From assembly GCA_016936755.1 (NCBI GenBank), contig JAFGXF010000040.1:1-39818 (forward strand): a stretch of 39,818 nt of DNA, in the 5' to 3' direction. This stretch comes from Anaerolineaceae bacterium (GTDB lineage Bacteria > Chloroflexota > Anaerolineae > Anaerolineales > Anaerolineaceae). Below, piece after piece: positions 33,087-39,818 of the stretch. Every line of letters starts with the position of its first letter. Within the stretch, counting starts at the first letter, position 1. Below the pieces are notes generated by a model. It saw only the letters and a program-made list of their open reading frames with translations. It had not been told where the DNA came from and ran no database searches. The position numbers were made by a program, and so were the translations under genes.

Positions 33087-35792
33087 ATGGCTAAGATAAA
33101 TTTCCGACGGATTGCAGGTATCAGCAATGTGTTAAGCAGTACCAGGCTTGACCGAATCTTGCTATCCTTTTATCGAACAGCCAAACCTGACTATTGTTTC
33201 ATCGGTGTTCAGCTGAATGAAGCAGAAAACCATCTATATACACTAAGCCTGTTAGAACATGGCAAACGTATCCAGAATATCTATTACCCATTAAATGATG
33301 CGTTCAGAGCAATCATCAAGCACAAAAAGCCACGATTCTATAAAAAGAATGTACAGCGATATTACCCTGCTGATATATATCTTCAGCACTGGGGAATTAA
33401 AGGTTTCATTGGGTACCCCATTCTGGATAATGAAAAAAAGCCCCTCGGAATAATCGCCGCTTTCTATCAAAAACCAATCATGGATCACCAGGCATTGATC
33501 TCTCAAATAGAAAAAAGACAGGCTGTAATTATTAAGGAGCTTGAAAAGACGTATCAATCCAGTTATCTGGGTTATCGTGAAAAACGTTTTGAGTATTTAC
33601 TGCGGAATTCTCGAGACATCATTTTGATCATTGATAAAATGGGAAAGGTGCTGTATCGCGCTCCCTCAAATTATACGGTACTGGGTATTTCCGATAAGGA
33701 TGCACTTGGGGTGAATATCATGCGGATCATTCACCCGGATGACTTACCAGAAGTCCAAAAAATGCTTATAGCAGTCAGGCGCAAGCCTGGTTTAACAGCT
33801 GATTTTCAGGTCCGTGCACGACATGTTAATGGAGAGTATAAATGGATTGAAGGGGTGGTAACCAACCATACTGAAGAGCCTTCTATCAAGGGTTTAATTG
33901 TCAATTATCACGATATAACCGAAAAGAAAACAGCTGATGAGGAGATTGCAAGCAACGAGCGGCGCTTCAGGACATTGATTGATAAATCCCATGACTGCAT
34001 CGCTTTGATCGATGCGAAAAACCAGTTCCAGTATTTCAGTCCTTCGGTAACCAAAATCCTCGGGTATCAGGTAAAGGAGCTTCTGGAAACCGATCCGATT
34101 ACCCTGGTCCACCCGGAAGATCTGGTCGAGATGCAACGAGCGGGTGAAGAGTTATACCGCGCACCCAATAAAGCGATCGATTTTCAAGTACGTATAAAAT
34201 CCAAAGATGGGAACTGGAAATGGATAGAAGCCATCGGCACCAATCTTCTGGATAATCTGGATATAAAAGCGGTAGTTATCAACTTTAAAGATATATCTGT
34301 CCGTAAATACACCGAAGACAAACTGAGAGTTACAGAGCGATCATTCAAGGAATTTCTGGAGAGTGTCAACCTGGCTGCCATTATATTGGATCCGGATGGG
34401 CGGGTTGAATTTATTAATGATTATTTATTAAAATTGGTAAATTTATCACGTATCGAAGTTGTGGGCGATTCCTTTTTCACACGTTTCCTAAAGCATGATG
34501 ACCCATTCATAACTGCATTTCATCAGGGGATCCTCAACGGGGATATTCCACATCAATTTGAAGCATCGCTGCTGACAAATTCAGGCGAAGAGAAGTCTAT
34601 CGTATGGAACAGTACTGTACTGCGCAGCGTATCGGGTGAGGTGGCTGGTATCGCCTGTATCGGGGAAGATGTTACAGCGATCAGGAAAAACGAGGAGCGA
34701 GCTCAGATTCAGATCGAACGGGTAAGTGCATTGCATTCGATAGATGTGGTGATATCTTCAAGCTTTGATTCGCGTATTGTCTTCTCGGTGATCGTGGATC
34801 AAATCATGAAACAGATGGGTGTGGATGCGGTTAGAATATTACTCTTCAACCCGCTTGATAAAAGACTGTCATGTGTTGCTGAGCAGGGTTTTCAGCATCC
34901 AGAACAAAAACCAACCGAATTCTCTCTGAGTGAAAGTCATTCTGCCAAGGCAATCCTTGAGCGTCAAACCATCAGTTTTTCAAACAGTGAAAATGCCGAA
35001 CCGATTGATGGGAATATCTTTGAGATGGAGGGTTTCATTTCAGGTTATTCCACGCCCATGATCATCAAGGGTCAGGTGAAAGGGGTGGTTGAAGTATACA
35101 ATCGTGCTTTACTTGAGCCTGATGCCGGCTGGATGGAATTTTTTGAAACGCTGGCCGGACAGGCGGCTATTGCGATTGAAAACGATGAGATGTTTGACCG
35201 TCTGGAACGGGCATTGGCAGATTTAACAGCTGCTTATGACAGTACCCTGGAAGGATGGGTAAAAGCACTTGATCTGAGAGATAAGGAAACCATTGGACAC
35301 ACGCAGCGAGTGGCCATGATGGTCGTGCGATTTGCACTGGAGTTGGGTGTTTCTGGCGATGACCTGGTGAATATCCGCCGCGGTGCATTGTTGCATGACA
35401 TCGGAAAAATGGGCATACCGGATGGGATACTGAATAAGGCTGGTCCATTAACAGATGATGAACGGCTTATTATTCAAAGGCATCCACAGTATGCTTATGA
35501 GTTACTGCAGCCGATCCAATATCTGCGCCCGGCTTTGGATATTCCCTATGGCCACCATGAGCGCTGGGATGGGACTGGTTATCCACGTGGATTAAAGGGA
35601 GAGGAAATACCGTTGGCGGCTCGTATTTTCTCGGTGGTGGATGTCTGGGATGCCCTGGGAAGCACCCGTCCTTACCGTGAGAAGTGGGACCAGGATAAAA
35701 TGGTTTCCTATCTGAAAGAGCAAAGTGGTAAAAGATTCGACCCCAGCATTGTTAAAGTATTCATTGACCTGGTTGAACGCAAGCTGATCTGA
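33087..35792 (+). CDS. Sensor protein with PAS, GAF and HD-GYP domains
   Basis: The 901-residue protein has no membrane segments, so it senses signals in the cytoplasm. A GAF-like domain (about 10-150) is followed by three PAS domains (about 165-280, 290-405 and 415-535), a second GAF domain (about 545-695) and an HD-GYP domain (about 715-901). LLHDIGKMGIPD contains His770-Asp771, and HHERWDGTGYPRGL contains the GYP at 831-833. Together with the intact metal-ligand His residues, this predicts an active cyclic-di-GMP phosphodiesterase. The second PAS domain and its neighbours end in the PAC pattern (ITEKK, ISVRK). No GGDEF partner is in the window. The start is not backed by a good Shine-Dalgarno. 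The gene appears to be monocistronic; its target pathway is unknown. Confidence 0.92.
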   Translation: MAKINFRRIAGISNVLSSTRLDRILLSFYRTAKPDYCFIGVQLNEAENHLYTLSLLEHGKRIQNIYYPLNDAFRAIIKHKKPRFYKKNVQRYYPADIYLQHWGIKGFIGYPILDNEKKPLGIIAAFYQKPIMDHQALISQIEKRQAVIIKELEKTYQSSYLGYREKRFEYLLRNSRDIILIIDKMGKVLYRAPSNYTVLGISDKDALGVNIMRIIHPDDLPEVQKMLIAVRRKPGLTADFQVRARHVNGEYKWIEGVVTNHTEEPSIKGLIVNYHDITEKKTADEEIASNERRFRTLIDKSHDCIALIDAKNQFQYFSPSVTKILGYQVKELLETDPITLVHPEDLVEMQRAGEELYRAPNKAIDFQVRIKSKDGNWKWIEAIGTNLLDNLDIKAVVINFKDISVRKYTEDKLRVTERSFKEFLESVNLAAIILDPDGRVEFINDYLLKLVNLSRIEVVGDSFFTRFLKHDDPFITAFHQGILNGDIPHQFEASLLTNSGEEKSIVWNSTVLRSVSGEVAGIACIGEDVTAIRKNEERAQIQIERVSALHSIDVVISSSFDSRIVFSVIVDQIMKQMGVDAVRILLFNPLDKRLSCVAEQGFQHPEQKPTEFSLSESHSAKAILERQTISFSNSENAEPIDGNIFEMEGFISGYSTPMIIKGQVKGVVEVYNRALLEPDAGWMEFFETLAGQAAIAIENDEMFDRLERALADLTAAYDSTLEGWVKALDLRDKETIGHTQRVAMMVVRFALELGVSGDDLVNIRRGALLHDIGKMGIPDGILNKAGPLTDDERLIIQRHPQYAYELLQPIQYLRPALDIPYGHHERWDGTGYPRGLKGEEIPLAARIFSVVDVWDALGSTRPYREKWDQDKMVSYLKEQSGKRFDPSIVKVFIDLVERKLI

Positions 35793-35924
35793 TGATTTAA
35801 ACGATTTATTCATCCCCGTCCAGTATCCTTTAAAATATTCATTTCACCTGTAAAGTTATTTGGTGATGGGTCAGACATTGAACTCCTGATTTCCCATCCA
35901 TTATTAAATGGTCACTTGCATTTT

Positions 35925-35953
35925 TAGTCACAAATGGATTTGTTGTGTATAAT
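35925..35953 (+). promoter_or_regulatory. Candidate promoter of the ABC exporter operon
   Basis: TAGTCA (35925-35930) and a consensus TATAAT (35948-35953) are 17 bases apart, 65 bases before the GTG start of the first exporter gene. Confidence 0.5.
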
Positions 35954-36018
35954 TGCAATTCTGTGTCTGGGCCGGAAGATGAGAATGATGATCATCACGA
36001 CTTGCAGGCAGGAAAGCA

Positions 36019-37836
36019 GTGGCTGTGAGTTCTCAATCAATTCAACAAAACTACGATTTGCGTAAGGCCATCTCCACCAACCGGCTGATCGGTTTGTGGC
36101 GCATGCTGACCGGTTATCGGTTGAAATATACAGCTGCCACACTCAGTCTGGTTGTGTCTGCCTCCGCACGCATGTTGACTTTCCAGTTGTTGCGATATTT
36201 TGTTGACAATATTTTTATCGCCCAGGATCATCATATCGGATTGCCGATGATCGCAGCCGGTTTCATCGGGCTGGCGCTTATGGATGGTGGTTTTTCCTTC
36301 ATCAGTGGACGTTTGTCTGCCCAATCCTCTGAAAGCGTCACCAGGCGTTTACGAAATTACCTTTTTGACCATATTCAACACTTGCCATTTGCCTATCACG
36401 ACCAGACTGCCACAGGGGACCTGATCGAACGCTGCACCTCCGATGTGGATACCCTGCGCCGTTTCTTCTCTGATCAGGCGATTAACGCAGGCCGGGTGAT
36501 CATTCTCTTTATCATAAACTTTACAGCCATCTATCAGCTCAATCCGAAACTGGCGGGTATTTCGATTATTGTCATTCCGGTCATACTGGTGGTGTCGATC
36601 CTGTTCTTTAATAAAATATTCAAAGCCTATGAAGCCTATCAGGAACAGGAAGCTGTCCTCTCGACCACTCTGCAGGAAAACTTATCCGGCGTACGTGTGG
36701 TAAAAGCCTTTGCACGTCAACCATACGAGATATCCAAGTTTGACAAGGACAACTGGGAAAAATACCTGCGCGGCAAAAAGCTTTATGTGTTGAATTCCAT
36801 TTTTTGGCCGATCTCAGATACCATCTGCAGTTTTCAGATACTGGTTGGCCTCTACTTCGGTGCCATGTTAACCATCAATCATGAGATCACGATCGGTACT
36901 TATATTGCTTATGCTGGCATGGTGATTTTGGTGATCTTCCCCATCCGCAACCTGGGTCGCTTGATCGTGGATATGTCCACCGGGTTGGTATCTTATGGGC
37001 GTGTTATGGAGATCATTAAGAATCCACGCGAGTCATTGGAAGATGGAGATTACCTCCCGGATAAGGATGTCGTGGGAGCCATTTCCTTTAAAAACGTTGG
37101 TTTTGAGTACGAAGGTGATCATAAAGTTTTGGATGATATAAGCTTTGAATGTCAGCCGGGTCAGGTGATTGCGCTTCTGGGATCGACCGGCTCTGGTAAA
37201 ACCACATTGGTCAACCTGCTTCCACGCTTCTATGAGGCCACGCATGGCCGGATCACTTTGGATGGTATTGAGTTGAACCGTTATCCGCGCCGTTACCTGC
37301 GCACCCAGGTTGGCATTGTGGAACAGGAGCCATTTCTATTCTCCCGCTCAATACGCGAGAATATTACCTATGGGGTCGGGCGTGAAGTTACGGATGAAGA
37401 GGTGGAAAACGCTGCACGTGCAGCTTCCATCCATGCTGTCATCATGAGTTTCCCCAATGGGTATGGCACTCTGGTTGGTGAAAGGGGTGTAACCCTGTCA
37501 GGTGGTCAAAAACAGCGCGTGGCCATTGCCCGCACCCTGTTGAAAAATCCGCGCATCCTGATACTGGATGACTCAACCTCTTCGGTGGATACCGAGACGG
37601 AAGCGGATATCCGCTCCGCGCTGGATAACCTCATGATCGATCGTACTACCTTCATCATTGCGCATCGCATCCAATCCATCATGCAAGCTGACCTGATCCT
37701 GGTTATGGACGGTGGACATATCGTGCAGCGTGGGCAGCATAACGGTCTGTTGCAGGAGGAGGGCATCTACCGTCAGATCTTTAACATCCAGACCCGCATT
37801 GAGGACGAATTGCAGAAGGAGATTGCCGGTGTCTGA
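36019..37836 (+). CDS. ABC exporter subunit with degenerate Walker B (heterodimer half A)
   Basis: The 605-residue protein has a type I exporter membrane domain with about six segments (30-330) and a C-terminal ATPase domain. Walker A is GSTGSGKTT (388-396), the Q-loop is near EQEPFLF, the signature is canonical LSGGQ (493-497), and the H-loop is IIAHR. Walker B reads ILILDDST: the catalytic Glu is Asp518. That substitution marks the non-catalytic half of heterodimeric exporters such as TM287/288, BmrCD and LmrCD. The start is GTG with AGGA five bases before it. The next gene overlaps its 3' end by eight bases, so the two halves are made together. Substrate unknown: drugs, lipids or peptides are all possible for this family. 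Confidence 0.93.
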   Translation: MAVSSQSIQQNYDLRKAISTNRLIGLWRMLTGYRLKYTAATLSLVVSASARMLTFQLLRYFVDNIFIAQDHHIGLPMIAAGFIGLALMDGGFSFISGRLSAQSSESVTRRLRNYLFDHIQHLPFAYHDQTATGDLIERCTSDVDTLRRFFSDQAINAGRVIILFIINFTAIYQLNPKLAGISIIVIPVILVVSILFFNKIFKAYEAYQEQEAVLSTTLQENLSGVRVVKAFARQPYEISKFDKDNWEKYLRGKKLYVLNSIFWPISDTICSFQILVGLYFGAMLTINHEITIGTYIAYAGMVILVIFPIRNLGRLIVDMSTGLVSYGRVMEIIKNPRESLEDGDYLPDKDVVGAISFKNVGFEYEGDHKVLDDISFECQPGQVIALLGSTGSGKTTLVNLLPRFYEATHGRITLDGIELNRYPRRYLRTQVGIVEQEPFLFSRSIRENITYGVGREVTDEEVENAARAASIHAVIMSFPNGYGTLVGERGVTLSGGQKQRVAIARTLLKNPRILILDDSTSSVDTETEADIRSALDNLMIDRTTFIIAHRIQSIMQADLILVMDGGHIVQRGQHNGLLQEEGIYRQIFNIQTRIEDELQKEIAGV

Positions 37837-39649
37837 TCGTTATTATGAAGAAGAGGAATTTCAAACCAAGGTCACCGGCAAGGTATTTGCTCGCATCCTG
37901 TCATTAACCCGGCCACATTGGCGTTTCCTGGCAGGCTTCATTGGAGCTGTTCTGTTCACCGCGGTGATCGATGCAATCTTCACTTTCATCAGCAAGCAGA
38001 TCATCGATCAGGGTATCCTGCGTGAAGATCCGCACGCCGTTGTACGTTATCTCACGCTGTATGGCATCCTGATCCTGGTTCAGGCCGCCTCAGTGTTTAT
38101 ATTCATCTACCTGGTTGGCCTTCTGGGTGAGCGGGTGCGTTATGACCTGCGTCAGACGATGTTCAACCACCTGCAGGATCTTTCACTGTCGTATTACAGC
38201 AAGACACCAGTGGGCTGGATCATGTCACGTGTCACTTCTGATTCAGATCGTGTCGGTAACCTGGTCACCTGGGGTATTCTGGATGTCTCATGGGCGGTGG
38301 TTAACATATTCACCTCGCTCGTTTTCATGTTCATCATCAAATGGCAGCTGGCTTTGATTGTCTTTGTGATCGTGCCGGTTCTGGTGTACGTTGCGATACA
38401 ATTTCGACGTAAGATTCTCAAGGAATTCCGTGAGGTGAGAAAGACGAATTCCAAGATCGTCGGCACATATAATGAAAGCATCACAGGTGTACGGGTGGTG
38501 AAAGCCCTCGGTCGGGAAGATGAGAATATGCGCGAGTTTGGCGAGATAACCACGCATATGTATAACTCCAGTTTTCGGGCAGCCTGGTTAAGTGCCCTGT
38601 TCCTTCCCACTGTGCAGGTCATCTCTGCTTTTGCACTGAGTGGCATTATCTGGTACGGCGGTTCGCAGGCACAAGTCGGCATGATGACGGTTGGCAGCAT
38701 CCAGGCATTCGTCAGCTACCTGATGTTCATGATCTGGCCGATCCAGGATGTGGCACGTGTCTTCGCTGAGCTGCAACATGCCATTGCTTCTGCTGAACGT
38801 ATTTTTTCGCTTATCGATGCCAAACCGGAAGTGGCTGACCGTCCGGATGCTTTCGATCCCGGTTCGATCCATGGCGATATATTGTTTGATCATGTTGACT
38901 TCAGTTATGAAGCGGATGATGCCGTTCTGGAAGACTTCAACCTCTTGGTAAAACGAGGCGAAACCATCGCCCTGGTGGGACCCACCGGTGGCGGTAAATC
39001 TACCATTGTCAATCTGTTGTGCCGTTTTTACGAGCCTCGCGGTGGTGCGATTTACATTGTTGGGGAAGATTACACGCGATTCACCCTGCGTGCCATTCAA
39101 TCGCGCATCGGGATGGTTCTGCAAACCCCACACCTCTTCTCCGGTACGGTTCGCGAGAACATCCGCTATGGCCGTCTGGAGGCAAGCGACGAAGATGTCG
39201 AGCGGGCCGCCCGCCTGGTGGGTGCGCACGAGTTCATTCAGGCCTTCGAAAATCAATATGAAGAGAACGTGGGTGAAGGGGGGAATATGCTCTCTGTTGG
39301 TCAGAAACAATTGATCAGCCTGGCGCGTGCCGTGTTGGCAGAGCCTGAGATCTTCATCATGGATGAAGCCACCAGCTCCGTGGATACCCTGACCGAGGCC
39401 CTGATCCAGAAGGGTATGGAGTTATTGATGAAGGATCGTACAAGCTTTATCATTGCCCACCGGCTCTCAACCATCAAGGCCGCTGACCGCATATTGGTCA
39501 TTGAAGAGGGACGTATTGCAGAAATGGGCAGCCACGCTGAGTTGCTGCGTGCCGGTGGAAAGTACTACCATTTATACACACGCCAGTTCCGCAAGCAGAT
39601 CGAAGAATCGATCGATCTGTACCAAACAGCGGCAAAACCCTTGAACTGA
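37829..39649 (+). CDS. ABC exporter subunit with catalytic Glu (heterodimer half B)
   Basis: The 606-residue protein starts at the GTG at 37829 (VSDRYYEEEEF), which overlaps the stop of the first subunit by eight bases and has AAGGAG seven bases upstream; a longer frame upstream reads through the other gene out of phase. It has six membrane segments and an ATPase domain with Walker A GPTGGGKST (384-392), a non-canonical signature LSVGQ (488-492) in place of LSGGQ, and Walker B FIMDEATS with catalytic Glu513. The changed signature and the partner's Asp518 fall in the same composite site, so one ATP site is degenerate and one is active. This is the standard arrangement of heterodimeric exporters. 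Confidence 0.93.
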   Translation: MSDRYYEEEEFQTKVTGKVFARILSLTRPHWRFLAGFIGAVLFTAVIDAIFTFISKQIIDQGILREDPHAVVRYLTLYGILILVQAASVFIFIYLVGLLGERVRYDLRQTMFNHLQDLSLSYYSKTPVGWIMSRVTSDSDRVGNLVTWGILDVSWAVVNIFTSLVFMFIIKWQLALIVFVIVPVLVYVAIQFRRKILKEFREVRKTNSKIVGTYNESITGVRVVKALGREDENMREFGEITTHMYNSSFRAAWLSALFLPTVQVISAFALSGIIWYGGSQAQVGMMTVGSIQAFVSYLMFMIWPIQDVARVFAELQHAIASAERIFSLIDAKPEVADRPDAFDPGSIHGDILFDHVDFSYEADDAVLEDFNLLVKRGETIALVGPTGGGKSTIVNLLCRFYEPRGGAIYIVGEDYTRFTLRAIQSRIGMVLQTPHLFSGTVRENIRYGRLEASDEDVERAARLVGAHEFIQAFENQYEENVGEGGNMLSVGQKQLISLARAVLAEPEIFIMDEATSSVDTLTEALIQKGMELLMKDRTSFIIAHRLSTIKAADRILVIEEGRIAEMGSHAELLRAGGKYYHLYTRQFRKQIEESIDLYQTAAKPLN

Positions 39650-39732
39650 GTTCATTTAGTATATGCGATAAGAAGCTTTGGTCTGGTGGGCGATAACCTG
39701 TGGGAAGGATATTATACAAAAAGAGCAATCAT

Positions 39733-39818
39733 TGTAGTGCACCCCAATAGTTAGACATATTATGGAGAAAAAAAGGATTGAGTTCTGAACTGAACGGGAC
39801 TCAATCCTTTTAGTTTAA
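39733..39818 (-). mobile_element. 3' end of an IS3-family (IS150-group-like) insertion sequence, truncated by the window edge
   Basis: The sequence from 39733, TGTAGTGCACCCCAATAG followed by TTAGACA, has the form of the terminal inverted repeat of IS150-type IS3 elements (TGTAxTGxxCCCxAAxxGTTAGACA). Just inside, bases 39771-39783 and 39799-39811 form a perfect 13-bp stem, like the terminator that commonly follows the transposase in this group. Read leftward, an in-frame TAA near 39810 would be the transposase stop. The transposase itself lies beyond the window. Confidence 0.65.
39771..39811 (-). terminator. Stem-loop terminator inside the insertion-sequence end
   Basis: A perfect 13-bp stem with a 15-base loop is followed, on the leftward strand, by a T-run (39764-39774 is A-rich on the shown strand), which fits a rho-independent terminator for the transposase gene. 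Confidence 0.65.

Noticed and set aside
37712-37828. Longer N-terminus (39 extra residues) for the second exporter subunit
   Set aside because: These codons lie inside the end of the first subunit in another phase, and a GTG with a good Shine-Dalgarno at 37829 explains the start better.
1-39818. CRISPR arrays, tRNA or rRNA genes, riboswitches, prophage genes
   Set aside because: I looked for regular spacers, T-loop motifs and conserved RNA cores by eye and found none. A covariance-model search would be needed to exclude small RNAs.

Overview
The window looks like a chromosomal segment from an anaerobic or facultative member of the Chloroflexota, most likely class Anaerolineae. This is an inference. 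It rests on lipoproteins with long Thr/Pro or Ala/Pro/Glu linkers, the mix of GH94, GH130, GH3, GH1 and GH4 enzymes, carbohydrate ABC importers without their own ATPase, and moderate GC content. No rRNA, tRNA or CRISPR array was seen.

Left part (1-2575): the N-terminal end of a leftward FLVCR-like MFS transporter, a rightward DUF2779 double-nuclease protein, and the tail of the main operon. Core (2123-22140): one long leftward array for beta-linked gluco- and xylo-oligosaccharides. In transcription order it holds a LacI-type regulator, a ROK/XylR-type regulator, a lipoprotein sugar-binding protein, two MalF/MalG permeases, cellobiose phosphorylase (GH94), a lipoprotein GH3 exo-enzyme, xylose isomerase, a cytoplasmic GH3 beta-xylosidase/glucosidase, xylulokinase, a GH1 beta-glucosidase, a second GH94 phosphorylase and a small cupin. 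The importer brings in oligosaccharides trimmed outside the cell by the lipoprotein GH3. Inside, phosphorolysis (two GH94s) and hydrolysis (GH1, GH3) run in parallel, and xylose goes to xylulose 5-phosphate through XylA and XylB. The LacI gene has a consensus promoter with a CelR-like operator (TGGGAGCGCTCTCA) directly downstream. Further palindromes lie before the ROK gene and before the binding-protein gene.

Middle (22377-28926): two tandem PIG-V-like membrane mannosyltransferase paralogues (leftward), then rightward genes for a GH130 beta-mannoside phosphorylase, a lipoprotein metallophosphoesterase and a GH4 alpha-galactosidase. The GH130 and GH4 pair suggests use of galactomannan-type oligosaccharides.

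28927-30600 is a decayed stretch around an intact inorganic pyrophosphatase gene. It holds a NuoE-like [2Fe-2S] fragment and a truncated class V aminotransferase. Then follow an atypical PlsC-like acyltransferase, an Sfp-type phosphopantetheinyl transferase, a small protein resembling a degenerate DAK2 (DhaL) domain, a 901-residue PAS/GAF/HD-GYP sensor phosphodiesterase, and a two-gene heterodimeric ABC exporter with one degenerate ATP site. The right edge enters what appears to be the 3' end of an IS3-family insertion sequence (from about 39733).
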